Below are positions 6,657-15,365 of a stretch of DNA of 55,701 bases, in pieces. Below the pieces are notes generated by a model. It was not told the DNA's origin, ran no database searches, and saw nothing but the letters and a program-made list of their open reading frames with translations. This DNA is from Prevotella sp. (GTDB taxonomy: Bacteria > Bacteroidota > Bacteroidia > Bacteroidales > Bacteroidaceae), in NCBI GenBank assembly GCA_017455845.1, contig JAFSYY010000117.1, forward strand, positions 1 to 55,701. The letters are read 5' to 3'. A program made the position numbers and the translations under genes. Positions within the stretch are counted from its first letter, which is position 1. Each line of letters starts with the position of its first letter.

Positions 6657-7589
6657 ATGACAGACGAACAGACCATAAATTCCGAACTATTGATGCCACG
6701 CGGCCAGGAGTTGCCTCAGGAAGAGTCAGCACCGCAGATGGAGATGCAGCAGCAGCCTCAGATGCAAGCCGCCTATGCCAGGGGCGTTCCGTGTCCGAAG
6801 TGTGGGGCCATCAATGACTCTGATGCCGCCTACTGCTCTTCGTGCGGCGCTTTTCTTCACATGGGCGTTTGTCCCAATTGCGGCAGTGAAATTGACCCTG
6901 ATGCCGACTTCTGCGAGTCGTGCCATCATTACATCAAGCCCAATGTGTGCTCATTTTGCGGCGCATCGTTCAGTGAACACGATATCTACTGTCCAGAATG
7001 TGGACAGCCCAGAGGCGGCATCGTTTGTCCCAACTGCCACACGCTGAACGATTTTTCCTTCTGTAAGCAGTGCGGACAGCCATTGACCGACCAGGCCAAA
7101 GGCATCATGAACCAGATGCGGCAGATGCCGGAGTATAAGGCTCTGATGGCTTTGGCCCAAGAGTATAACGAACTGGAAATGCAACTGCCCTACGCCACGG
7201 AACAGGATAAGAAAAAGGATGAGGCCTTGCAGCAGTTGCGCGAAAGGGTGCTTACCCTCCTGGCTCAGGATGAGGGCAAGGAACATCCCGTGATTAAAGC
7301 CCCTAAGCGCCAGCGTGTCACCAAGGAAGAACTGGCCGAGAACAAGAAGCGCAAGTTGGAACAACTGGCCGAGTTGCTCGACCGCATGGCCATACCAGAA
7401 GTCTCTTCGCCCGCAAGGGTGAGAAACTATGCAATGGCGCAGAAACCGGCCGGCGTGCGACTGGCGTGGATATGCAACTACAAGAAAGCCCTACATTCAA
7501 GTCCCTGTGGATGTGCCAAGCCCCAGATGGGAGGCAAATGGGTTATTCTGGGACATAATTCCAAGCAAGAAATCAAGGACGATAAATAG
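6657..7589 (+). CDS. multi-zinc-ribbon protein, first gene of a kinase/AAA/FHA/PP2C operon
   Basis: 310 residues. After a Q/M-rich start come at least four zinc-ribbon knuckle pairs between about 45 and 145: CPKCG/CSSCG, CPNCG/CESC, CSFCG/CPECG, CPNCH/CKQCG. The middle (150-250) is a charged, probably coiled-coil region. The C-terminal 50 residues contain WICNYKKALHSSPCGCAKPQ, a distinct short Cys-rich module. No enzymatic motif is seen. Zinc-ribbon stacks of this type are often adaptors, and two other genes in the operon also start with a zinc ribbon, which suggests these modules bind one another or a common partner. Cytoplasmic, as there is no signal peptide. The kinase gene starts 7 nt after the stop. 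Confidence 0.75.
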   Translation: MTDEQTINSELLMPRGQELPQEESAPQMEMQQQPQMQAAYARGVPCPKCGAINDSDAAYCSSCGAFLHMGVCPNCGSEIDPDADFCESCHHYIKPNVCSFCGASFSEHDIYCPECGQPRGGIVCPNCHTLNDFSFCKQCGQPLTDQAKGIMNQMRQMPEYKALMALAQEYNELEMQLPYATEQDKKKDEALQQLRERVLTLLAQDEGKEHPVIKAPKRQRVTKEELAENKKRKLEQLAELLDRMAIPEVSSPARVRNYAMAQKPAGVRLAWICNYKKALHSSPCGCAKPQMGGKWVILGHNSKQEIKDDK

Positions 7590-7596
7590 GATATGT

Positions 7597-10500
7597 ATGG
7601 ACGATAATATACTTGACAGAACGATAGCAATGCCAGGCATGCCAAATGCAGACCTGGACTCTACGCAAAGGCCGTCGGCGGCCGCCGAGGGGCTTGACCG
7701 TACGGCCCGTCCGGATGATATGCCCGACACGCTGCCTGGCGCAGACGAAGGTTTTGACCGCACCCTCCGTCCTACAACGGCAATGAATGAGTCGGCAAAC
7801 GAGTCGAAGACAAAGGTGTTCCATTTAAAAGGCAAAGACTACGAGATGGAGACCTGCCTCAGCGACAACTCCGGCGAGGCGCAGGTGTTCCTGGTAAAGC
7901 CCGTCGGAGGGGGAGAAGGGGCGATGGAGAAAGACGGAAGGCCCGCAGAGTATGTGCTGAAACTCTATTACCCCAACTTCGACATCAACAAGAAACTGCT
8001 GCAAGTGGTCCGTTCTTTCCAGTTCGAGATGATTGTCGACCTGATAGACTACGGCAAGACATACGTTGACGGCAAAAGCCGACACTATGAACTGATGGAG
8101 TATCTGAGAGGCGGTACGCTGAAAGACGTGAAACTGAATGGCGACTACAACCGTTTCCGCCGCATCGCTTTGCAGGCAGCCGCTGCACTGGCCTATTGCC
8201 ACAGGAACAACCTGCTTCACAAGGACGTGAAGCCAACGAACTTTTTCTTCCGCGACGAGGCGCAGCAGGAACTCGTGTTGGGCGACTTCGGCATCTCGTC
8301 TATCCAGGAAACGGAAGGCAAGTCGTTTCGCACCACACAGGCCCGCACACCTATCTATGCCGCCCCGGAGATGTACACCGATGTGATTGACGGCGAAGTG
8401 GAGATAACCTTTGCCGCCGACTTCTATTCGCTGGGTATGACACTCTTCACCTTGTGGCTTGGCGAGAACCCGATGGGAGCCAATGAACGGCTGATCATGA
8501 AGCAGAAAAACGAAGGCCGTCTGCCTCGTCTTAATGAGTTGCCCGACCCCGTGAGGCAGATAGTGCAGGGCCTGACGGTTGTGAACAGCATTACACGATG
8601 GGGATATAACGAGGTGGAGCGCTGGTTCCAGGGCGATAGTGTGGAAGTAGACCTGTCGTCGCCCTTCCTTCGCTATAAGAGTTTCATTGTGGACCCGGAA
8701 CATAACCTGGTTGCCGAGAATGTGCACGAACTGGTGCCCATGCTGTTGAGCCACCAGAAACTGGGCATGAACTACTTGTATGGCGGCCGTATAGTGAAAT
8801 GGCTCGAGGCAAGCGGCAATATCAAACTGTCGACGCTCATCAAGGAGATTGTCGGCAAGAGGTATACTGCCGACCAGCGTGCCGGCCTTATAGCAGCATG
8901 CTATGCCATGGAGCCGACGCTGAACTATACCGACGTTAACGATGTGGAGTGCGAGGATGTGTCGAACATCGCCCTCTCGCTATTAATGAATCAGGAGAAA
9001 TATGCTATCTTGCTGCAAAACGCCAACGACCCGCTGTTTATCTGGCTGGAGATTAGAGAGAAATGCAATGTAAACAGGTTGCGCTCCTATTTCAAGCCGG
9101 AGGGGGACAACAGGATTGCGGTGCTGCGGATGGTGTATGAACTGGACAGCAGCATGCCCTTCCTGCCGAAGATGCCGTCGTCGACGGTTGAGGAGATTGC
9201 CCGTTGCTTCGGCTATGGGGAGATGCAGGAAGACAACTGGCGTTCGTTGTGCGACGGCCGCTTCCTGTCTTGGCTCTATTCACATGCCGACCTGCCCGAC
9301 TGCGAAGCCGTGAAGCAATTGACTGATGGCAAGCCGTACTCTAGGTCGATGGCCTACAAGGTGCTTTACAGGCTGCTGCCAGCCGTAGGCTACGACCTCA
9401 AGGAGGCATGTACGCCAGAGGGTGTTGGTGAATTACTGGCACACGAGATGGTGAAGTCGCAACATCTCACCGAGGAGGAACTGTCGACAGCCATGCAGGA
9501 TTACATCAATCCTGAAGGACGCTTCTTTTATTATGCGAAGTTGCACGGATGGAACCAACTCATTGCAGAGGCCAAACGCTGCTTTGACCTGAAGAGTGAG
9601 GAAAACCGTGAGCGCCTCAGTGCCTACGACCTGCATACAGCCCTCTACCGTTTCTGTCGCATTCTGGGTGTGACACCTTCCTATTTCCTTCCCAACGGCT
9701 CCTCGCTGCCACATGCCGGCTATCTGGATGTGCAAAGGTATCCCCAGATACGTTCAGAGATACACAACGGCTCACTGGTGCAATGGAGTTCGGTGTTCTA
9801 TCATGAGAATCCGAACAGTGACTTTGCCGAAGAATACAGTTATGAGCGTGAACTGGAGCACTGGGTGAAGGACCTCGGGCGCCTGGACCCCCAGCAGGTG
9901 TACTACCGCCGCTATATGAAGGCCATGGAAGAGACGGGCGAACGCGTTAGTGATGTCCAGAAACAGTGGCAATCGGCACAGTACAAGGAAAAGGGTGTCA
10001 AATACTGCTTCTTCGCACTTTGTGCAATATGGGCTCTGATGGTATTGCTCTTTGGCCTGGACGACCGCAGTTACATCTTCAAGCATCATATCATGACCAT
10101 TGTGCTGCCGTTAGGCGGCATGACGGGTATCATCGTTGGCACACGGTCCTACCTGAAAGGCTATGGAGCCATGATGTCGTTCGTTTTCGGAGGCCTGGGA
10201 TTACTAACCTCGTTCTTACCTTATTATGTATTGCGGTATATCGACGGCCACAGTCCTTCGCTGTTCCATCCAGGTGTCATACTGTTTACCGTACTCTATG
10301 CCCTGGCAGCATGGCTCACCGACTTCAGCCGCGACCAGAATACCGATAGCAAGTTTATTAATGAGACCCTGAAAAGACAAGACGTCAAGTCTACGCTTCT
10401 TGAGCCTCTTTACTACACATTCAAGAGCAAGTCGCAGCGCTATAAGGCATCACATTTCGGGGTGCTGGACGAGATTGACGACCAACTGCACTCCGTATCG

Positions 10501-10635
10501 GGCGAGTCGGTCATCCATTATTTCCTGTGGTCGCTGCTGGCTGTAATCATGATATTGGAACTGTGTCTGTTCAGTCCCAAGATGATAGGGTGGAAACAGA
10601 CTCCTAATGCAACTCAACAAGAGAACGTGAAATGA
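7597..10635 (+). CDS. membrane Ser/Thr protein kinase with N-terminal T-x-R-P repeats
   Basis: 1012 residues from ATG 7597; the frame is open further upstream but overlaps the previous gene and lacks support. Residues 1-60 carry repeats LDRTIAMP, LDSTQRP, LDRTARP, FDRTLRP with candidate phospho-Thr at 9, 23, 36 and 56. A Hanks-type kinase domain follows (about 75-360): ATP-binding Lys122 in VLKLYY, HKD-V-K-P-T-N at 208-215 (Lys replaces the usual Arg of HRD), DFG at 230-232 and an APE motif near 257. The glycine loop SGEAQVF is degenerate. A long region without recognised motifs (360-800) leads to about five membrane spans between 800 and 1000. I infer a membrane-anchored kinase that may phosphorylate its own N-terminal repeats as docking sites for the FHA protein encoded downstream. 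The stop overlaps the AAA start by 4 nt (ATGA). Confidence 0.85.
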   Translation: MDDNILDRTIAMPGMPNADLDSTQRPSAAAEGLDRTARPDDMPDTLPGADEGFDRTLRPTTAMNESANESKTKVFHLKGKDYEMETCLSDNSGEAQVFLVKPVGGGEGAMEKDGRPAEYVLKLYYPNFDINKKLLQVVRSFQFEMIVDLIDYGKTYVDGKSRHYELMEYLRGGTLKDVKLNGDYNRFRRIALQAAAALAYCHRNNLLHKDVKPTNFFFRDEAQQELVLGDFGISSIQETEGKSFRTTQARTPIYAAPEMYTDVIDGEVEITFAADFYSLGMTLFTLWLGENPMGANERLIMKQKNEGRLPRLNELPDPVRQIVQGLTVVNSITRWGYNEVERWFQGDSVEVDLSSPFLRYKSFIVDPEHNLVAENVHELVPMLLSHQKLGMNYLYGGRIVKWLEASGNIKLSTLIKEIVGKRYTADQRAGLIAACYAMEPTLNYTDVNDVECEDVSNIALSLLMNQEKYAILLQNANDPLFIWLEIREKCNVNRLRSYFKPEGDNRIAVLRMVYELDSSMPFLPKMPSSTVEEIARCFGYGEMQEDNWRSLCDGRFLSWLYSHADLPDCEAVKQLTDGKPYSRSMAYKVLYRLLPAVGYDLKEACTPEGVGELLAHEMVKSQHLTEEELSTAMQDYINPEGRFFYYAKLHGWNQLIAEAKRCFDLKSEENRERLSAYDLHTALYRFCRILGVTPSYFLPNGSSLPHAGYLDVQRYPQIRSEIHNGSLVQWSSVFYHENPNSDFAEEYSYERELEHWVKDLGRLDPQQVYYRRYMKAMEETGERVSDVQKQWQSAQYKEKGVKYCFFALCAIWALMVLLFGLDDRSYIFKHHIMTIVLPLGGMTGIIVGTRSYLKGYGAMMSFVFGGLGLLTSFLPYYVLRYIDGHSPSLFHPGVILFTVLYALAAWLTDFSRDQNTDSKFINETLKRQDVKSTLLEPLYYTFKSKSQRYKASHFGVLDEIDDQLHSVSGESVIHYFLWSLLAVIMILELCLFSPKMIGWKQTPNATQQENVK

Positions 10636-13600
10636 TTTGCGAACAATGTCATAAGGAAAACAGGAGCATTGCCAAGTTCTGCAAGTGGTGCGGACAGCCC
10701 CTTGTCTCTCAGCATGTGCTTGACAAACTGGTGGGCCTGACAGATGTGAAGGCACAGTTGAAGACGATTGTCGACACCTATACCTATCTGAGGTCGAGAA
10801 AGGATATCGTCACGGTACGCCTGTCGGTGAACACCATTATCATGGGCGAGACAGGCACGGGAAAGACAGCCCTGGCCGATATTATCCGCGACTATTTCTT
10901 CCAGCACAAGATTATCGACAAGCCCAAACTGACCATGGTCGATGCTGTGGACTATCAGCGCTTCGTCGACAAGTGGGATGACAATGTGAAGAAAGCCAAG
11001 GACGGCATACTATTCTTCGACAACGTACAGAAACTGCTGCCCGACAAGTATTCCAACCAGGTGAACCCGCTCGATAAGTTGTTTGTCGAGATGGACAAAT
11101 GGGATGGCACGCCGATAGTCATCCTCGCCGGCCTTCGTAAGGGATTCGAGGAGTTCCTTGACAACAACCCGGCAGTGAAAAACCGCTTCAAGTACATGTT
11201 CCAACTGCCAACGCCCAACTATCAGGAGTTGTGCGACATCGTGAAACAGGAACTGCGCAACAAGTACGGTCTGACAGAGTTTACGGAAGAGGCAGACAAA
11301 CAACTGACGCGCTATTTCAAATATCAGATCAAGATCAAGGACGAGACCTTCGGCAACGCCCATCTGGCGATGAAGACTGCCGAGGACATCTTCTCGTCGT
11401 TTATCAGTCGCGGTGCTTCCAGTTCGGTTGTCGAGCGCGACGACATCAAGGGTTATGTGCCCGAAGAGCGTTCGCTCGACGACATCCTGAAGGATATGGA
11501 CTCCTTCATCGGCATGAACGAGGTGAAACAGGCCGTGCGCGAGATGGCATACGCAGTGCAGAACAGCATGCAGAGGGCCGAGCGCGGACTGGGTGTTGCG
11601 CAGAAGATGTCGATGCATACTGTGCTGACGGGTAATCCCGGTACGGGTAAGACCACCGTCGCCCGCAAACTGGGCGAGATACTGGCAGCCATAGGCTATC
11701 TGGACAGCGGCCATGTGGTGGAGGTAGACCGCTCGAAGATGGTGTCACCTTATCAGGGCGAGACGCCGAAGTTGGTCAATCAACTGTGTGACAAGGCCAT
11801 GGGCGGCATCCTCTTTGTCGACGAAGCCTATACCCTTGCCCCTATGAGCCAGGCCGGCGACCGCGACGTGCAGGGCACCCAGGCTCTGGAGACGCTGATG
11901 AAACGCATGGAGGACGACCGCGACAAGTTTGTGGTCATCGCCGCCGGCTACCGCGCCGAGATGGACAACCTGTTCCGCATCAATCCAGGCGTGCGCAGCC
12001 GTTTCAACTATTTCCTCAACCTGGAAGACTACAACCCCGACGAGTTGTTCGAGATTATGCAGGTCTTTGCCCGTGGCAAACAGTATATGTTCTCAGAGAA
12101 AGCCGAAGCGCTGACCCGCAAGATGATAGGTGAACTCTATGCCACCCGCGACAAGGACTTTGCCAACGGACGCACCATGCGCCAGTTGTTCGACGAGATG
12201 TGCAAACGCCAGGCCCGCCGTCTGCAGGAAGGCGACATGTCGCAGATGAGCAACGAGCAAATGATGACCTTCGAGGAAGAGGATGTTCCATACGAGGCAC
12301 CGAAGGCCGTTGACTGTTCCGAGTGTCTGAAGAAACTCGACGGCATGGTAGGTCTCGACTCGGTGAAGAAAGAAATAGCCAATCTCACAGCCTTCCTCAC
12401 GCTTCAGATCAAGCGCGGCGAGACGAACACCTTCCAGGGCAAGCACTATGTGTTTACAGGTAATCCTGGCACAGGTAAGACTACGGTGGCACGTATCATG
12501 GCCGATGTCTTCAAGACCCTCGGCATCCTCTCGCGAGGACAACTGGTGGAGGCCGACCGCTCAAAACTGGTGGCAGGCTTTGCCGGGCAGACGGCCATCA
12601 AGACCAACCAGTTGATCGACTCGGCCATGGGCGGTGTACTGTTTATCGACGAGGCCTATACGCTGAAGTCCAATGACCAGGACAGTTTCGGCAGCGAGGC
12701 TATCGACACGCTGTTGAAACGCCTGGAGGACGACCGTGGCAAGTTTATCTGCATCGTGGCAGGCTATACCAACCAGATGCACGACTTCATCGACTCCAAC
12801 CCGGGTCTGAAGAGCCGTTTCACGCAAACCATCCATTTCGAAGACTATAAGCCCGAGGAACTGACGCAGATATTCATCAATATGGCTTCATCGAAGAAGT
12901 TTGAACTCGACGATGACATGAAGGCTGCCGTGCGACGGCAGTTCGACCAGATCTATCTGCGACGCGACAAGAACTTCGGCAATGCCCGTGAGGTGAGGCG
13001 TGTGTTCGACGCCACCGTGGAGCGCCAGAGCGAACGACTGGTGAAGCAGATGAGCCAGCCCGACGTGTCGGTGTGTGACGATGATGCCAGTGGCTTCCTC
13101 TTCGACGATATGTACAAGTTGCTGGTGGAAGACCTGCCAATGGCCCAGGCCACGGCAGCACGTTCACTCGACGAGGTGCTCAACGAACTGGATGACTTCA
13201 TCGGCATGCGCACAGTGAAGAACGCCATCCGCCGGTTGGCCGTACAGAGCATGTTCGTCAAACAGCGTGCCGCCATGGGTGCCGGCAATGTGCAACAACT
13301 TACCATGAACTTTATCCTCACCGGCAACCCCGGTACGGGTAAGACCTCGATAGCACGCAAGATGGGCGAGGTGCTCCAGGCCATGGACGTGCTGCCAACA
13401 TGCAATGTGGTGGAAGCCAGCAGGGCTACCCTGGTGGGCAAGTATATGGGTGAGACACCAAAGATAGTCAACTCCATGTGCGACAAGGCCATGGGTGGCA
13501 TCCTGTTTATCGACGAAGCCTATACGCTTAGCGACCAGAACGACCAGTATGGCAAAGAGGCTGTCGACACGCTGATGAAACGCATGGAAGACGACCACGG

Positions 13601-13976
13601 CAAGTTCGTGGTCATTGCCGCTGGTTATCAGGACAAGATGGAGGAGTTCCTGCTGATGAACGCCGGACTGGCCAGTCGCTTCACGCATAAACTACATATC
13701 GAGGACTACAGTGAAGAAGAACTGCTGGCCATCTTCAAGAAAATGGCCGAGAAAGAACAGTACACACTCTCGCCGGCTGCCGAGTTCAAAGCATTGGATG
13801 TGATACACCACATGGTGAAGACCAAGGACGAGACCTTTGGCAATGCCCGCGAGATTCGCAACATGCTCAACGAGACCATCCAGCAACTCTCCATCCGCGT
13901 GTCGCAGATGCCGGCCGACCAGGTTTCCAAGGAAACATACCAACTCATTCAGCCAGAGGACATCCATGAGCATTGA
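10632..13976 (+). CDS. giant protein with four tandem AAA+ modules (CbbX/EccA/SpoVK type) and zinc ribbon
   Basis: 1114 residues. A zinc ribbon (CEQC at 3-6, CKWC at 17-20) is followed by four AAA+ modules with Walker A motifs near residues 72 (GETGTGKT), 333, 610 and 897 (GNPGTGKT each). Modules 2-4 have Walker B plus arm ILFVDEAYTL or LFIDEAYTL, the signature of the CbbX/CfxQ group that also contains SpoVK and the ESX protein EccA. Module 1 has LFFDN, lacking the catalytic Glu, so it may bind but not hydrolyse ATP. Each module ends in an arginine-finger-like stretch (PGVRSRF, PGLKSRF, AGLASRF, PAVKNRF). Members of this group usually form hexamers and remodel partner proteins; four modules in one chain is much longer than the usual one or two. 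Translationally coupled to the kinase. The client is unknown. Confidence 0.85.
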   Translation: MICEQCHKENRSIAKFCKWCGQPLVSQHVLDKLVGLTDVKAQLKTIVDTYTYLRSRKDIVTVRLSVNTIIMGETGTGKTALADIIRDYFFQHKIIDKPKLTMVDAVDYQRFVDKWDDNVKKAKDGILFFDNVQKLLPDKYSNQVNPLDKLFVEMDKWDGTPIVILAGLRKGFEEFLDNNPAVKNRFKYMFQLPTPNYQELCDIVKQELRNKYGLTEFTEEADKQLTRYFKYQIKIKDETFGNAHLAMKTAEDIFSSFISRGASSSVVERDDIKGYVPEERSLDDILKDMDSFIGMNEVKQAVREMAYAVQNSMQRAERGLGVAQKMSMHTVLTGNPGTGKTTVARKLGEILAAIGYLDSGHVVEVDRSKMVSPYQGETPKLVNQLCDKAMGGILFVDEAYTLAPMSQAGDRDVQGTQALETLMKRMEDDRDKFVVIAAGYRAEMDNLFRINPGVRSRFNYFLNLEDYNPDELFEIMQVFARGKQYMFSEKAEALTRKMIGELYATRDKDFANGRTMRQLFDEMCKRQARRLQEGDMSQMSNEQMMTFEEEDVPYEAPKAVDCSECLKKLDGMVGLDSVKKEIANLTAFLTLQIKRGETNTFQGKHYVFTGNPGTGKTTVARIMADVFKTLGILSRGQLVEADRSKLVAGFAGQTAIKTNQLIDSAMGGVLFIDEAYTLKSNDQDSFGSEAIDTLLKRLEDDRGKFICIVAGYTNQMHDFIDSNPGLKSRFTQTIHFEDYKPEELTQIFINMASSKKFELDDDMKAAVRRQFDQIYLRRDKNFGNAREVRRVFDATVERQSERLVKQMSQPDVSVCDDDASGFLFDDMYKLLVEDLPMAQATAARSLDEVLNELDDFIGMRTVKNAIRRLAVQSMFVKQRAAMGAGNVQQLTMNFILTGNPGTGKTSIARKMGEVLQAMDVLPTCNVVEASRATLVGKYMGETPKIVNSMCDKAMGGILFIDEAYTLSDQNDQYGKEAVDTLMKRMEDDHGKFVVIAAGYQDKMEEFLLMNAGLASRFTHKLHIEDYSEEELLAIFKKMAEKEQYTLSPAAEFKALDVIHHMVKTKDETFGNAREIRNMLNETIQQLSIRVSQMPADQVSKETYQLIQPEDIHEH

Positions 13977-14010
13977 GCAAAAATCGTAAATCAGTAAATT
14001 ATAAATAACT

Positions 14011-14586
14011 ATGATAGTTTGTCCAAACTGCAAAGAAGAGATAGAAGACGACTCACATTTCTGTGACCAATGTGGACAGGTGCTCCTATATTGTGAGTCT
14101 TGCGGACGCGTGGGCATGGGTCGGCGGTGCACCTCGTGTGGCGGCCTGATGCTTTCGGCATCGGATTATCAGAACCGACAGTCTGCCGAAAAAGGTGTGT
14201 CTACTTCCTTGTCTGTGAGTTACATGTCGCAGAGGATGCCAATGGACGCAGTGACGACAGGCCGACCGTCACGGTCGCCGATGATGATACCCCAGTTACA
14301 ACTCTACAACGACTCGCTGGGCATCCGCATCGTGGGTGTCAATGGCGCAGTCATCGGGCGGAAGCAGGGTCCATACGTGCAGTTCTTCCAGCAGCAGATG
14401 TATGTGTCAGGGGCCCATGCCCAGTTGCTGTACAAGGCCGATACAGGCTGGTGTATCGTAGACAAGCACTCGTCGAACGGCACCAAACTCAACGACCATA
14501 AGTTACAGCCCGACGTGGAGATGTCGCTCAAGAACGACGACATCATCTGTCTGGCTAATGTAGTATTAAAAGTCAGTGTAAGATAA
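14011..14586 (+). CDS. zinc-ribbon and FHA domain protein
   Basis: 191 residues. Zinc-knuckle pairs CPNC/CDQC and CESC/CTSC occupy 4-45. A linker rich in Ser/Met/Pro follows. The C-terminal 90 residues are a forkhead-associated domain: IGRKQGPY (conserved Gly-Arg), VSGAHAQL (Ser and His that bind phosphate) and SSNGTKLN (the S-x-NGT loop). FHA domains bind phospho-threonine peptides, so this is the likely reader of the kinase encoded upstream, whose N-terminus offers four T-x-R-P sites. Cytoplasmic. It lies 34 nt after the AAA gene and 18 nt before the PP2C gene. Confidence 0.85.
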   Translation: MIVCPNCKEEIEDDSHFCDQCGQVLLYCESCGRVGMGRRCTSCGGLMLSASDYQNRQSAEKGVSTSLSVSYMSQRMPMDAVTTGRPSRSPMMIPQLQLYNDSLGIRIVGVNGAVIGRKQGPYVQFFQQQMYVSGAHAQLLYKADTGWCIVDKHSSNGTKLNDHKLQPDVEMSLKNDDIICLANVVLKVSVR

Positions 14587-14604
14587 AAGCCTGAAGAAAA
14601 GGAT

Positions 14605-15351
14605 ATGTCACATTTTCATATTACGGCATCATGTCGTGTAGGATGCGTCAGGACCAACAATGAGGACATGATTCTGGTTGGTGATCATTTGCTACGCAAC
14701 AACAAATGCAGCGTAGACATGGACACTGAGAAGACAGAACGTCTGATGATTGCCGTGGCCGACGGCATGGGAGGTCATTCCTATGGAGAGGTGGCCAGCG
14801 AACAGACACTCAGCAACCTCAGTTTTTACTTTGGCGACCTGCCCGGCAACATGTCTGCAAGCGACTTCGAGGAGGCAATGTATGGCTGGCAGAAGAGCAT
14901 CTGCCTGGCTATTACTTCCAAAGGGCAGATAGACCCTGCCTATCGTAATATGGGTACCACGCTTGTGGGTCTGGCCTACTATGCCGGCCGGTTCTTCTGG
15001 CTTAACTGTGGCGACAGCCGTCTGTACTGGTTGCACCAGGGACAGTTGAGGCAAGTCACCACTGACCATTCCATCGACAGCCTGATGGGGCGCGAGAAAC
15101 ATTCCAGCCAGATATACAACTGTATAGGCGGCGGGTGTAAAAACAGTTATCTGGACATCGGCATCATAAACCAGCCGATAGAGCCAGGCGATGTGCTGAT
15201 GCTCTGCAGCGACGGGCTCACCGACCTGGTGAGCGATGAGGAGGTGCGGCGCCTGCTTGACAGCGGCTTTGACGCTGATGCCCTTTGCGACGCTGCCGAG
15301 GATGCCGGTGGAAGAGACAATATTTCGGTTGTCGTTGTTCGTATAGTGTAA
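14605..15351 (+). CDS. PP2C-type Ser/Thr protein phosphatase
   Basis: 248 residues, the usual length of a stand-alone bacterial PP2C (PppA/Stp type). The metal-binding motifs are intact: NNEDMILV near 16-24, VADGMGGHSYGE near 50-60, MGTTLVGL, NCGDSRLYWL, CSDGLTDLV and GGRDNISVVV. It hydrolyses phospho-Ser/Thr with Mn or Mg. No membrane segment, so cytoplasmic. It ends the signalling operon and is the natural antagonist of the kinase encoded at 7597. The following metA gene starts 14 nt later and could be co-transcribed by read-through, but is functionally unrelated. Confidence 0.92.
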   Translation: MSHFHITASCRVGCVRTNNEDMILVGDHLLRNNKCSVDMDTEKTERLMIAVADGMGGHSYGEVASEQTLSNLSFYFGDLPGNMSASDFEEAMYGWQKSICLAITSKGQIDPAYRNMGTTLVGLAYYAGRFFWLNCGDSRLYWLHQGQLRQVTTDHSIDSLMGREKHSSQIYNCIGGGCKNSYLDIGIINQPIEPGDVLMLCSDGLTDLVSDEEVRRLLDSGFDADALCDAAEDAGGRDNISVVVVRIV

Positions 15352-15365
15352 AAAATGTTTAAACC

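Noticed and set aside
7429-7596. Longer N-terminus for the kinase
   Set aside because: It overlaps the zinc-ribbon gene in another frame; the repeated T-x-R-P region starts right at ATG 7597.
7825-8754. 309-codon minus-strand frame opposite the kinase
   Set aside because: Shadow of the kinase domain; no start signal and no family resemblance.
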